From Gari tellinella (taxonomy: Eukaryota; Mollusca; Bivalvia; Cardiida; Psammobiidae), in the NCBI GenBank assembly GCA_922989275.2, contig OV277863.1, positions 18,504,001-18,568,000 of the forward strand: a stretch of DNA of 64,000 nucleotides, in the 5' to 3' direction. Of the stretch, positions 11,886 through 24,383 are shown one piece after another (positions within the stretch are counted from its first letter, which is position 1; each line of letters starts with the position of its first letter). The notes beneath the pieces are model-generated. The model worked only from the letters and a program-made list of their open reading frames with translations. It ran no database searches and had not been told where the DNA came from. Made by a program: the position numbers and the translations under genes.

Positions 11886-12329
11886 TTACTTGAAGTATAA
11901 CGTTTTCACCACTGTATGATAGACCATGTACATAACATGGACGAATCTGAACACTGTCTTGTTTTTTTACCTCTGTGACTTTAGCATTTGTACAGACGAA
12001 AACGCAAATTCCAAATATCGTTCAACATTCGTGTCATTGCTTGTTTTTACATCATCATTTAATATGAAACTGAGCTGTCAGGTGGCTGTCTGCGACAGGA
12101 GATGTTAGATACCGTGCATGCTTCCTGTGGTTTTCCCAAGCAACGTTGATAAGCGACCGCCTGAAAATCTAGTCACCATTTGATGTTTGTATTTCAAATG
12201 ACATTAAAAAGCAAAAACTTCCCACCTTTATTGTCAAATTTACCTTTTCACTGATATAATTCCGTATGCATTGAAATTGGTTTCAAATATGTTTTAGGTT
12301 TTTTAACTAAAGAAACATCGACACCGGTG

Positions 12330-12400
12330 TCAAACAGTTTGGGTTCTGATCACACGTGACGTGCCATCTAATCAGAATCTAGACTGTTCGCGAAATTTAG
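12330..12400. repeat. Degenerate core I
   Basis: GTCAAACAGTTTGGGTTCTG ... CAGAATCTAGACTGTTCGCG, with the central GC stem mostly lost. Confidence 0.5.
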
Positions 12401-12435
12401 TAAACACTTTCATAATCAAATTATTCGGGGTATGT

Positions 12436-12643
12436 TTACCCCCCTCACCGCTTTATTGTCGTCGGCTTTGATATTGTTGTCTGAAAGACACGTTTCAAAA
12501 ATAGATTTAAGGTTGTCTGACTTAATAAATATCGATAAGAGTATCAAACAGTTTGGGTCCTGATCAGACGCCGCGTTACGCGGCATCTGATCAGGACCCA
12601 AACTGTTTGCAAACGCTTCATGGCGTCGTTGAGAGGGAAAGGG
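12436..12643 (+). mobile_element. Family B fold-back element
   Basis: CCCCCTCACCGCTTTATTG at the left and TTGAGAGGGAAAGGGTTAA at the right. Core I is at 12542-12610 and almost perfect (GGGTCCTGATCAGACGCCGC ...). Confidence 0.75.
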
Positions 12644-12646
12644 TTA

Positions 12647-13500
12647 AGTCGCGCTCAGTATTTTAAGGCTCGCATTTGCTTGTTAAAAGACTGTTGTTGA
12701 TTGGAAATAAATTTTATCCCAATTAGTTGGGCCAGGGGTGGGGTCTGGTGTTACACGTGCAAGGTACACGTGCTGGACTCGTGTTGCAGATTTTCAGGAA
12801 ATTACACGTAAAACGTTTACATTTAAAATCTATATTCTACGGATGGAACTGGCATGATATCCAGTAGACATTTTAACTACCTTGCAATCGATTGCCATGG
12901 TAATTACCGGTGTCCACGTGCCCATTCTTTTTAATATGACTTTAATTAACGGAATCCAACACTTATTTTGAGATAGTGGATTGCATACGTTGTGATAATT
13001 ATCTTTGACAAAAATTACAATCCTTGATTAATCACCGGTGAATAAAAATACAGGATTAATTGAAGAGGCTAAAGTCAGTTGCTATAAATGAGCTAAGCAG
13101 TAATTGGGCTAGCTTTATATGTAAACTAGCAAATGCGTTTTCTTTTTCCAATAAACGCGTTTGTTTATAACCAATGATATCCATTACAAATAAGTTTGCT
13201 AATTTTGCATGTAGCATCTTCTCTCCTTGTAAGGTGTTTGCCATGTGAGCGATGCCACACGGTTGTCACTTATTATATCACCAACAATAAAGGCTCCAGA
13301 CAATAGAGTGTAAAATGAACATTTTCTGCATAATATCTCTATAGACACGATACTTTGACAACTCAATAGAATCGTATCTTGTGATTATTTATTAGGGTGA
13401 GGCTTCTAATGAACAGTAATATCATAGGATGACTGAAGAATTTTCAGAAGTATTTGTAAAATAACTACCTGATCTAGGGCTCTGCATGCTACTGTTAGCC
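12647..13500. other. Mostly unrecognised; one family A fragment
   Basis: 13134-13160 (TTTTCCAATAAACGCGTTTG) is an A-end fragment. Nothing else is supported. Confidence 0.4.
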
Positions 13501-13504
13501 TTCA

Positions 13505-13850
13505 AACAAGAGAGAGAGGGAGACAGAGAGGAGAGATAGAGAAAGAAGAGAGACAGAGAGATTGAGATAGACAGAGAGAGATACAGAGAAGGAGAGAGAC
13601 AGAGAGGGATAGTAAGAGAGACATATACGAGGAGAGACAGAGACTGGGATATAGACAGAGAGAGGGGTATACACAGAGAGACAGATATAAACAAAGAGAC
13701 AAATACAGAGGGAGGACGTGTGAGAGACGGAGAGGAAAAGAGAGGCAGACAAATATACAGAGCGACACAGAAATAGACAGAGAGAGAGAGCGAGAGAGCA
13801 AGAGAGAGAGAGAGACAGACAGGCAGTGAGAAAGATAGAGAGAGAGGAAT
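13505..13850 (+). repeat. Purine (GA/GACA) tract
   Basis: About 345 bp of imperfect GAGA/GACA repeats, nearly all purine on the plus strand. The Leu/Ser-rich frames on the minus strand are its translation. Confidence 0.9.
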
Positions 13851-14305
13851 AAAAGTTGATCAGTTGAACTGTGAAAGATGTTTAGTCACAGACATGTGGT
13901 CAGGCTTTGACAAGCATGACTTTTCTCATTTCTTTTTCTTCAACCAATCTGACTTTTGAAACAGAAGACAGGCTGTCAAGATAGTATTCCATCAAACCCC
14001 TTTCATTGATCAAGTTTGCAAGACTTGGGCGCCATAATTATAGTTCGATGACAGGCACACATTTAGTAAACCAATCAGAGCGCCTCTAACAAACACACAC
14101 AGGTGACCACTCCAGCGAGGACAACAAAGCGGAAGTCAGCATCTGTTTGACCGGATGTAGGTGTCCGTAACACTTCTTGACAAATTTATTTCATGAAGTT
14201 AGTAGTTTTTTCCTCTTGTCGATGCATGTAGATTGACACATGACAGTCACTTTGCTTGATCATAATTGTCAACAAGTAACTAGAGAAATGGCCGTTAAAC
14301 TTGAT
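13851..14305. other. No recognised feature
   Basis: No repeat end or coding motif seen. Confidence 0.4.
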
Positions 14306-14505
14306 ATTCCGTAGAGAGCATGTTATTCGTTCCATTTAAATAAAAACTAAATGCAATATAATGAAATTTAGAAAATAATAATTTTTCGACAGTGCTGACG
14401 ATTCATTTAAATCTGGGCGGCTAACAGTTTGGAATATGATCAGACTCCCGGTTACCGTTTGGAAATAATTGTTTATAAGATGGACGCGCTAATGGGAAAA
14501 TAATA
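14306..14505 (+). mobile_element. Family A relic
   Basis: CCGTAGAGAGCATGTTATTC left end, partial core I (TTTGGAATATGATCAGACTC) and ACGCGCTAATGGGAAAATAAT at the right. Confidence 0.45.
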
Positions 14506-14984
14506 TACCAAATCGTAATCAAACATGATATTGACTGCAATACATTGGCATGAACAAGTAATATAACATAACATTTATTCGGCACAAAATCGCATAAAGG
14601 ACATATATAGCCGATCATTTATATGTGTGAATCAGTAATTTGGGGAGATAAACAGGTGTATTAAAATATGACGCATTTACATTTGTAAGTATATGTAAAC
14701 CACACACACTTCGTAAAACAACTATAAAAGATCGACTAATATAGGAATTTACAGAGAAAGAAATAGTAGATTATCGTTTACTTTACTGAAAAACCAAATT
14801 GGATTTATACTTTATATTTTATAACTGTTTCAGGTCAGTCAAATATAACCAGAATTGTAACGGACTCAATTGACATAAGTAACATAAGTTCATTCAATGT
14901 TATCCAGTGACAATCAAGAATAATTGACTAGTAATTTTTTCTGAATTCCATACACACTAGTAAGAAATGTTAGTCTTCTTCTGT
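14506..14984. other. No recognised feature
   Basis: AT-rich; nothing supported. Confidence 0.4.
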
Positions 14985-15415
14985 GACGTTTTACATTGTT
15001 TACATTTTCTATTCTGGATTGCAATGATACTTACGTACATATTCTATTCTGTATTGCAATTCTACGTACGTACATTTTCTGTCCTGTACCGCAATGATAC
15101 GTACGTACATGCTCTATCATGTATTGCAATATTACGTTCGTACATTCTCTATCATGTATTGTAATGCTACGTACGTACCTTTTCTATCCTGTACTGTAAT
15201 GCTACGTACGTACATGTTCTATCCTGTACTGCAATGCTACGTACGTACATGTTATATATCCTGTATTGCAATGCTACATACGTACATGTTATATCCTGTA
15301 TTGCAATGCTACGTACGTACATTCTCTATCCTGTATTACAATGCTACGTAGTTACATGCTCTATCCTGTATTGCAATGCTACGTACGTACATGTTCTATA
15401 CTGTATTGCAATAGT
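14985..15415 (+). repeat. 35-bp minisatellite with TACGTACGTA
   Basis: About 12 units of GCAATGCTACGTACGTACAT then GTTCTATCCTGTATT. Most units carry the self-complementary TACGTACGTA. The unit is not a multiple of three, so the cysteine/tyrosine-rich frames seen here are not conserved. Confidence 0.88.
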
Positions 15416-15522
15416 GTTGTGTTTGCCACATTCAATAGACAGTTGGTGTGATGAAAGCGCAGAACTGTCATAATTCGATCGTGAACTAAGATGTCCAAAT
15501 TTTCTATATTCTAAGCGCGTTT

Positions 15523-15596
15523 GCTTAAAGCAGGTAGAGAGTAAACAGAATGTGCCTTAAGGCACATTCTGTTTTACTTTCAGCCTGTTTTTAGCT
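15523..15596. mobile_element. Core II palindrome (family D or J relic)
   Basis: CTTAAAGCAGGTAGAGAGTA ... GTGCCTTAAGGCAC ... TACTTTCAGCCTG. It is followed by GGAGAAATGGCAGTCCT, which is the right end of family J. Confidence 0.65.
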
Positions 15597-15720
15597 ATCA
15601 TCTGCTAGCATAAAATTCCGAATATTTCGGAAAACACCGGAGAAATGGCAGTCCTAAAAGCCTCAGTTTTGTAAATGTGATTCCATATACACCTATACAT
15701 GTACATGTACATGTGATTAA

Positions 15721-15863
15721 CCCTTCACTGTCATGACGTCATCAGTCTGTCGTCTGGTTTGATTTAATCTTGTTTTTATGGAATTTTTACTAATTAAATA
15801 TTAACTCGAGTTTCAAACAGTTTGCAAATAACCAGTGCACTCGGGGTAAGGCAGTGAAGGGGT
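15721..15863 (+). mobile_element. Family B element with collapsed core
   Basis: Ends CCCTTCACTGTCATGACG / GGCAGTGAAGGGG, left flank TTAA. Where core I should be there is only TTTCAAACAGTTTGCAAAT, the outermost arm remnants joined. Confidence 0.65.
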
Positions 15864-15867
15864 TATG

Positions 15868-16494
15868 ATATGTTTCTATAAATAATATGTTTATATTTAT
15901 ACATGCAATAAAATGCAATTCGCCAAGAGTTAATAACACTCTAATGCATACACATATGCTTATTTTGTAATTGATATTTACATATAAATTTCCATCGATA
16001 ATTCCTGAATCAATATCTTTGTTTTAATGTTCTATATACTCTCCCCGGCTTGTTACATCACAACTTAACATCTGCTTGCTTAGTTTAAACTTACAATAGC
16101 GATTGCATTTCGTATTCTGGTTGTCGTATATATGGCATGCGACTGCTTCAGACAAGATGGACTTTCTGTTCATTTTTATTATTCTTTAAAGAACCACGTA
16201 TGTCTTCTACACACAGTCACGGTATTTAGTTGCATTATAAAATATTTAAATTTAATGTTGCAATCATTTTAGTTGGTATAAATCGTGTAATGTTAACAGA
16301 GCATAAACTCACCATTATAAAGTATATAAAGTTTGTTTTTTGCCGAGAAAATGGTGTGTTGCTCCTTAGCACAGGCGTTCGTGTTTTATTAGTGTGTCTT
16401 ATCCAAAACAAACAGAATACAACCTGATTATACGCAGGGTTTTATGTTTACATCGCATACATTGTACATATAGAACCTAGTCCAAGTTTCTTGA
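15868..16494. other. No recognised feature
   Basis: AT-rich DNA with no supported repeat or gene. Confidence 0.4.
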
Positions 16495-16513
16495 CGTCGC
16501 TGATATTGTATTT

Positions 16514-17119
16514 GTTTGTGGTAGGAAGTTGAGATTTAAATAATTGATGTCAAAATGTATACTAAACTGAAGTAAATTCGTCAGTTGTTTGTTTTCATTC
16601 TTAATCCTCCTTTCAATTCCGTTATCATTTTACACATTCAATTTTAGTTTGTATATTTTGACATTTCATTATCGTTGTAGATATTTGTTATAGTGTGTAC
16701 CGATATTTTTTGTCATTTCATTATCATTATAGACATTTAATATATGTTGTATAATTTCGTTATCATTGAAGTCATTTTTTATGATCTGTAAACTTTGCCA
16801 TTTCGTTATCATTTTTGTTTGTGGTAGGAAGTTGAGATTTAAATAATTGATGTCAAAATGTATACTAAACTGAAGTAAATTCGTCAGTTGTTTGTTTTCA
16901 TTCTTAATCCTCCTTTCAATTCCGTTATCATTTTACACATTCAATTTTAGTTTGTATATTTTGACATTTCATTATCGTTGTAGATATTTGTTATAGTGTG
17001 TACCGATATTTTTTGTCATTTCATTATCATTATAGACATTTAATATATGTTGTATAATTTCGTTATCATTGAAGTCATTTTTTATGATCTGTAAACTTTG
17101 CCATTTCGTTATCATTTTT
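16514..17119 (+). repeat. 303-bp tandem duplication
   Basis: 16514-16816 and 16817-17119 appear essentially identical (both begin GTTTGTGGTAGGAAGTTGAG). The duplication includes part of the surrounding minisatellite. Confidence 0.92.
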
Positions 17120-19580
17120 AACATTGGTTTATATGTTTTATAATTTGCCATTTCGTTATCAATGATGACATTTGTTATATTTTGTATACTTTTTCATTTC
17201 GTTATTATTGTCGACATTTGTTATATTTTGCAATTTCGTTATCATTGTGAATAATTGTTTTTTTTTTGTATACTTGGCCATTTTGGGATCATGTCTTACA
17301 TATTTTATACTTGTATACTTTGCTATTTCGTTGTTTATTGTAGACATTTGTTATACAATGTATAATATGAAATTTCGTTATCATTGTAAGCACTTGTTAT
17401 AGTTTCTATGCTTTGCCATTTCGTAATCAATGAAGACATTTGTTATATTGTGTATACTCTGCAATTTCATTAACATTGTATATATTTTGTTTACTTTGGC
17501 ATTTCGTTATCATTGAAGACATCTGTTATATTGTGTATGCTTTACCATTTCGTTATACTTGTTTATATTAATTTAGTAATACTTTTGTTTTTTGTATACT
17601 TTGCCATTTCGCTATCATTTAAAACTTTTATTTTTACACAAATTGTGTAATTTACTAGTTTGCTATCAATATATATGTGTTGTATTTTGTATACTTTACC
17701 ATTTCATTATCACTGCAGACATTTCTTATGTTAGGTAAATGTTACAATGTCGTTATCATTTTAGACATTTGTTGTATTTTGTATACTTTGTCATTTCGTT
17801 ATCATTGTAAACATGTGTTATATTTTGTATGCTTATTTATCATTAAAAACATTTGTTATATTTTGTAAACCTTGTTATTTCGTTATCAGTGTTAACATTT
17901 GTTAAGTTTTGTAAACTTTGCCAAGTCGTTACTATTGTACTCGTTTGTTATAGTTTGTATACGTTACCATTCCGTTAGTAAGTACGTATGTGCCTTAGTC
18001 TGTATACTAAGCCAGTTCGTTGTTTTATTCGAATAGCGTTTTTGGTTATTTTGTATGGTTTGTATAATGGGATACTCTATTAATATTGTACATATTATGT
18101 CATTACATATCATTGTACTGCATAATCATTACAGTTTGTATAAATGGACATTCTGTTATAATAGTATACATTTATTATATTTCGAATAATTGTAATTCCA
18201 TACCATTGAACGTACATATCTTATTTTTATAAAGTGCTATGCCGTTACCATTATACTCATTTATAATAGTTTGCATACTGGCCATTACATGCTCATTGTA
18301 TTCGTGTGTTACAAGTTGTATAATGGGGTAATCTGTAAGCATTGTACTAATAATTTTACTTTATATTTTTACATTCAATTATCGCTGTACTAATCTCTGT
18401 ATTACCCCATATGATTCTGGGGCATGCCAGCTTGGTCAACTAGCAGAAGAGAATAGGGAAACATTGCCATAGCATGATACAATAGAATGCTGCCAAAAGA
18501 TGTAACATTTTCAGTGATTTGATTGATGAATAACTTCATCATACAATGATGAATTTGTAGTTTTGTACGTCAGTCCAAGTTCTTAAAATGTAAAATCAAG
18601 AGACCTCCCTGCCTTGTCATGATTCATAGGGAATATATATGTTTATTAAACCGAGATTATCCCCTCTGCCAAGAACTAAAAGGATGGTAGGTTGGTGGTG
18701 TTGATCCCATGTGCTGCCTCGCAACGAATGAGATTAGCTGAAATCATATTCATGAAATCATCATCATCATCATCATTATCATTATCTCATCTTCCCTCAT
18801 CATTCGTCGGCGCTATATGACCTATTTTGTGTCGAAGTACAGTAAAACCCTAGTATTATGGTCAGGGTTCAAATGTCTAGATCAATACCTCATGTTTTTA
18901 GATTGATGTAAATGAGATGTTGATCTGGCAACTTGTCTCCTGGAGTCGGGATATGACTGAAATGCTAACTGGGACAAGGCTAAAGAACTGACCGCAACCT
19001 GCGGGTAGTCACACTATTAAACTTTGTATACTTTGTCATTCCATTGTAATGGTACACGGTTATTATAGTTTGTATACTTTGGCGTTATAGTATTTTGGTG
19101 TTCGTGTATTATAGTTTGGATACTTTGCTATATCATTGTAACTGTACTCATTTATCACATATTAGTAGTTTGTATACTTTGTCATTCCAAATAGCCATTA
19201 CTTCATATAGTTTACTTGATATACTTTGTCAATATATTAACATTTAACTCATAGATTTCATTGTGTATCCTTTGCCATTTTATTATCATTGTACTCATTT
19301 ATTTTAGTTTGTATGATAGGGTATACTGTTAGCACCATATTCATTTATTATTGTTTGTAAATTGTGCCAATATATTATCATTGTACTCATTTATTATAGT
19401 TTGTATAATATGATATACTGTTAGCATCGTACTCATTAGTTTGTATACTTTGCTAATATATAATCATTGTACTAATTTATATAATTTGTATACTTTGCCA
19501 TTCAATTAATATTGTTATCTCTTTTTTAGTTTGTATACTTTGCTATTCCGTTATCATTGTACTCATTTATTATAGTTTGT
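16620..19580 (+). repeat. Large degenerate minisatellite, about 43-48 bp unit
   Basis: Consensus by eye: TTTGTATACTTTGCCATTTC, GTTATCATTGTA, then CATTTGTTATAG. Units run from 16620 to about 18400 and from 19010 to 19580. A non-repeat segment (18400-19010) with an ATC microsatellite at 18758-18790 divides them. Confidence 0.85.
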
Positions 19581-19953
19581 AAACTACTCGTATGTCTTTA
19601 TTTTATTTGTGTACTTATTATTTTTGTGCTTTCGTGTAGTATGCCATCCGTTATTACTATTTTCCACATTTATGATAAAGTGTTTATAGAAGTATTGTCA
19701 GTTAAACCAAATTCCAATACAAACCATCGGGGCTATATGATCTATTCAGTGTCACAGTACTGTAATTGACCCAACTCATCATTTCACTAATGCAAACATC
19801 AACACATCCAGAAGGTACCTGTATAATACTGGTAACGCAGGGTCACTATAATTTTAACTTGCATTCAAACTCGATTCTTAACAAGTGGGTTAATTTGGGT
19901 AGATTAATACTATCGAGTTACAGGTAATAAACACGTTCCCTACTTCCTGTATA

Positions 19954-20199
19954 CAGTGGAGAATCTGTTATTCTTTCCCGTTTAAACGCAAACGTACGCA
20001 AACGCAAAGCACTAAAACGTAGAAAAGAATAACTTTTGGACAATTCTGATAACTCTTGTTTATCTTGGTGGCAAACAGTCTGGAGCCTGATCAGACGCCG
20101 GGTTACCCGGCGTCTGATCTGGCTCCAAACTGTTTGCACTGCAAATAATAGTTTTAGCGTAAACGCGTTTATTGGGAAAGAATAACAGATTCTCCACTG
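19954..20199 (+). mobile_element. Family A1 fold-back element, intact
   Basis: 246 bp between TA dinucleotides with CAGTGGAGAATCTG ends and core I at about 20071-20137. Confidence 0.88.
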
Positions 20200-20218
20200 T
20201 AGATGATAATCAAACATA

Positions 20219-20463
20219 CAGTAGAGAAGACACTATTATTTCCCAAATAAATCGTTTACGCTAAAACCATTATTTCATTTGAAAAACGTTTGGAGCCAGA
20301 TCAGACGCCGGATAACGCGGCGTCTGATCAGGCTTAAACATTTTGTCCAATACATTAAAATGAGTCGTCAGGATTGTCAACAAGTTGTTTTTTCTATATT
20401 TTATTGCAATGCGTTTGCGTTTTGTTTGCGTTTAATCGGGCAACAATAACGTCTTCTCCATTG
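20219..20463 (-). mobile_element. Family A2 fold-back element, diverged
   Basis: CAGTAGAGAAGACACTATTA / CGTCTTCTCCATTG ends, core I with GACGCCGGATAACGCGGCGTC. Confidence 0.75.
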
Positions 20464-20676
20464 TATAACACTTGGGTTTAGTAATCATCCAATGAAAAAA
20501 GAAACGAATTTCTAAAAAAGCATGGATTGCTCAATGCGTGGTTAAAGGAATGCAGAAAGTTCAAAGAACATAAAACTTAAAGCTTAGCTCTGAATTATGC
20601 TTGCCACGAATAGACGTCAGAGAAATGTGCAGTTTTAATTTGATATGTTGATGAACACAGGGTCAACAGTACCTAA

Positions 20677-20892
20677 CCCTTTCACTGCCTTAATCCGCGT
20701 ACATCTACAATGATTATTTTGCAAACAGTTTAGATTCTGATCAGACGCCGCGCGACGCGGCGTCTGAACAGAATCAAATCTGTTTGACATACATTACGGT
20801 ATTACTGTAGTCAATTGACGTAAATTCTAAATTTGAGAAATAAGAGCAGACGACAGTTGTTTACAGTAGATGACGTCATGGCATTGAAAGGG
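20677..20892 (+). mobile_element. Family B fold-back element
   Basis: Ends CCCTTTCACTGCC / GCATTGAAAGGG, right flank TTAA. Core I at about 20720-20788 (GACGCCGCGCGACGCGGCGTC). Carries the GCAGACGACAGTTGTTTAC and GATGACGTCATG motifs shared by B copies. Confidence 0.8.
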
Positions 20893-20896
20893 TTAA

Positions 20897-21579
20897 TAAT
20901 GATAAGCAGATAACTGGGTGCGTAGATGGCAGGACGAGGAGACAGTACTGTTGTGATATCTTTATTACTACAACCGCACGGTTACAACTCAATTTATTCA
21001 CTGTCTTCCAACATACCAAGAGCTGTTGATGAACGCATAGCTCACCTACTGCAAACAGGTTTCAATTGTTGGACCTTAAGCCTAAATAGACGAACTATAG
21101 AAACATTACTTTCACTATAGGTTCGGTGATATGAAATGGATAAGGTAACAAGACAGTGTCTATGTGCGATCTTTATGGTAGAATGGGAATGTATTTATTC
21201 CCGTGAAGGGAACGAAGCACAAACGCATTTCAACAAACTGTAGAAAATCATACATTTTAAAAAATGCCGAAGACTTATCCAATTCCGAGTGATGAACGAT
21301 TTGCCTGATCAGAATCCAAAAACTGATTTAAATGAGCTTGGGTTTTAGCACAAAGCGTTTACTGGATACAACAAAATATAACATCATACTTATGAAGTGT
21401 GATATTCTTTTCCTGTTGGACCAAGTACAAACATTCTTAAAACAAATTTTCGATGAGGATGCGTAGTAGCTGTTTGATGTAGAACATTCCGATATCTTTG
21501 TTCTGCTTTAACCTCTATCCTACATCAAAATTGCACATGCATATCGCATTGCCCCGTAGCCTGTGTCTTGTCGTCAAGA
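20897..21579. other. No recognised feature
   Basis: The 64-codon open frame at 20926-21120 has no motif I recognise. Confidence 0.4.
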
Positions 21580-21584
21580 CATGA

Positions 21585-21772
21585 GATCATTCAAATCAGG
21601 TTGTAGGTAAAGCAGAATGCGCCTCATGGCCTGCTTTAAAATATTAACTACTACAATATAGAAAATAATTTTTATGGTACATATTCATGACTGTATAAGG
21701 CGGAACTATTTTCGTTAGTAGAGAATTAAATTTAAAGGTATTAAAAGGCATATGTATGGCGTAATGGGATAT
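21585..21772 (+). mobile_element. Family D relic with shortened core II
   Basis: GTAAAGCAGAATGCGCCTCA runs directly into TGGCCTGCTTTAAA. The right arm (ATTCATGACTGTATAAGGCG ... GTAATGGGAT) is complete. Confidence 0.55.
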
Positions 21773-22384
21773 TGTGGCTTTAACTCTTTAAAAGAAATAT
21801 AGCAAATGTTACCGTCTAGGTGCCGTTTGTATAGATACATGTAGCTAGGACTTTGCGAGTTTTGACTTCTAATGAATGATGCTAAATAAAGTCAGTGATG
21901 TATTAATCAACTAGTTAAATGAATAGGATTGCGATTTCTTAACGCTTTCACTCTCGAACATTATCACGGGCAATTACCATTTCAATTAAGTTTAGTCCCT
22001 GTTTGACTCTTGAGAGCTGATTTTGGCAATATGTTGCAAAATTACAAAAAGTGCTGACTCTGACCAGAGGGTTCCAGCAATGTTTTAGCACAAAACAAGT
22101 GTACTCTGCACATACACTCGTCACTAGGGCTGAATGTGTTAAGCCAGATTAATATGTAATGCATTATAAATCTAATGGAGCTGTCTGTAATACGTATATG
22201 TAGTCACCTGCATTAAGGGATTTCGTGTGCCTTCTAGTAGTATATTGTCACAATTACAGTCAAGTTCCACACTGCCCTACCGGACCGGATTAAAAGATAC
22301 CATTTGTGAACGTCTTTACATTGAATTATAACCCAATTCACAATAAAGTAATGTTAAACCTGTGATAAGCGGCCACGCAATGCA
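21773..22384. other. Mostly unrecognised; possible worn B copy
   Basis: TTAACGCTTTCACTCTCG at 21938 resembles a B end, but no core is visible. Confidence 0.3.
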
Positions 22385-22630
22385 GGGACCAGTTTCATAA
22401 AACTTCGTACGACAAATATTGTCGTAAGTCAGATTATAAAAGTCTCAATTAATATCTACTTCTCCATCTAATCGTGTCTTGTGACATCTTTTTGGAATCA
22501 TCGTGATAGAAAAGACGATTCCAAAGAGATGTCACAAGACACGATCAGATATAGAAATAAGAAATTAAATGTATTTTAATGTTTTGACTTACGACCGTTT
22601 TTGTCGTACGAAGTTTAATGAAACGGGCCC
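22385..22630. mobile_element. Fold-back element with GTTTCATAAAACTTCGTACGAC ends
   Basis: Terminal inverted repeats of about 27 bp (AGTTTCATAAAACTTCGTAC; right end GTACGAAGTTTAATGAAACG). A second 38-bp inverted repeat lies inside (CGTGTCTTGTGACATC; GATGTCACAAGACACG). Confidence 0.85.
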
Positions 22631-22906
22631 CAGATCTCTTGCTTAATGCAAAACAAATAGCATGTAATACAATATATTCGTTGAGCATTCTGCATAACCT
22701 TTGACCTACATTAAGCCGCCACATGTACCTTTAGGAAAATAATTCAATTGAGCATGTTTTAAGTGACGTGCTACACAGACTTTTCTGTACATAATGTTAA
22801 TCCGTGTCGTCCAGCACATGAAACTGCTGTGGCTGATCAGTGTATATTACATATGTGTACTTATATAAGGTTAATTAAAACAAATAGTTGAACCTTTTGT
22901 CTGTAA

Positions 22907-22980
22907 ATATTAGAAATGTTTTCTTCAGTGGATGAATGGATTAAAGGCATAAAAAGGCGTATTTATGGGGTAATGGGTTA
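22907..22980 (+). mobile_element. Family D right-end fragment
   Basis: TCTTCAGTGGATGAATGGAT then AAAAAGGCGTATTTATGGGG and TAATGGGTTAA. Confidence 0.5.
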
Positions 22981-23199
22981 AGAAAGAAGGTGAATTTTTT
23001 TCATAATTAAACTGTTCATGATAACCGATATGTTACAATAATCAGAACAGTTAAAGGGAGGCAACTCAAACATATAGTTAGTGTTTTTGCAAGATAGTTT
23101 TTGCGCTTTAAACATGCATCAGTTGAGAACGTTGTTTTCTTCCACTTCTAAACGAAACGAAAATTATGGATTGTTTAAAAACAAATTCCTTGTTGTAAT

Positions 23200-23275
23200 A
23201 GATTGGCCAACAATTTTGGTCCGAACCGACGCCGAATAACTCGGTGTCCTATCAGGCTCCAATCTGTTTACCACA
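23200..23275 (-). repeat. Degenerate core I (family A relic)
   Basis: GTCCGAACCGACGCCGAATAAC ... ATCAGGCTCCAATCTGTTTACC. Confidence 0.45.
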
Positions 23276-23594
23276 TTACATCCTTGAATGTGTTACTTTA
23301 GTATGTAAAAACAAATAGAATGTTCTTTTTAACACTATATTCGAATTACAGTTATCCTTCAACATACCTATGGACAACTTTGGGTTGCCACATTTACATG
23401 ATGAAACCGCTTGTAGCTTGACCTAATGTAGGTTTGTTTGGGGTTTTCTTTCAAAATGCCTCAATTCTGAAACCGAACGTGAGCGTCGAATAATCATTTT
23501 AGTAAAAAAGAAACAATTGCAAATAAAGTCTAGTACATTTTTGGATAATAAAGAGACTTAAAACCAAATTTGACCTAACATTTTTTTTATTTTT

Positions 23595-24230
23595 AGCTCG
23601 CCTATTCGGAGAAAATGGTATCACCCCGGCGTCGGCGTTGGTTTTTCATGGTTTAAGTTTTGGGGTAGTTGTTGTAATGCACTAATACTACATGAACTAT
23701 TTGTATTAGGAAGCTGATATTTGGAATGGAGGTGGCCTGTGGGTTGAACATTGATGTTGCGTAGTTACAAGTTTAAAAAAAAAGTTTAAATTTAGTCAAA
23801 ATTTCACCTTTTGTGGACTTAGGTTTTTCGGCTGATTTCTCATGGTTAAAGTTTTGGGGTAAGTGTTGTGATGCACTAATACTACATGAAATAATTGTAT
23901 TAAGAAGCTGATATTTGGATTTGAGGTGCCCTGTGGGTTGAACATTGATGTTGAGCAGTTAAAAGTTAAAAACAAAGTTTACATTTAGTCAAAATTTCAC
24001 CTGTTGAGAACTTAGAGTTTTGGGACTGAAATTTCAAAGTTAGTTATGGAGTAAGTTTTGGATTGCACTTATACTACATGACATATTTGCATTAGGAAGT
24101 TGATATTTTGAATGGAGGTTCCCTGTGGCTTGAATATCAATGTACTGATACACTTTTCTTTTGATATTTACCTATTTAAGAAAGGTTTACTTAGGCGAGC
24201 TTTGCTGTTCTCCGACAGCTCTTGTTATTG
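23595..24230 (+). mobile_element. 193-bp triple tandem repeat with AGCTCGCCTA boundaries
   Basis: GCACTAATACTACATG recurs at 23679, 23873 and 24065 (about 193-bp period), each followed by AGCTGATATTTGGAAT-like sequence. The block is bounded by AGCTCGCCTA at the left and TAGGCGAGCT ... CTCCGACAGCTC at the right. Confidence 0.7.
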
Positions 24231-24383
24231 TTCTTGTTTCTTAGGGGATGCCTGGTGCCTATATAAGCATGTTTATACATTAGTTTAGAAAAGGGATTTA
24301 TAAGTCTTCTGTAACAACATATTGATGTTTGGAGAATAGATTCATTTAGCAGGAATGATGCATATAGAGTATTCTTTTTACAC

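Noticed and set aside
13422..13801. Leu/Ser-rich minus-strand frames in the purine tract
   Set aside because: Low-complexity translation of the GA/GACA microsatellite in several frames.
10262..15415. CRISPR array
   Set aside because: Units are contiguous minisatellites without unique spacers, and the window is eukaryotic.
14967..15473. Tyr/Cys-rich frames of 60-85 codons
   Set aside because: The 35-bp unit shifts the frame each repeat, so these are minisatellite translations.
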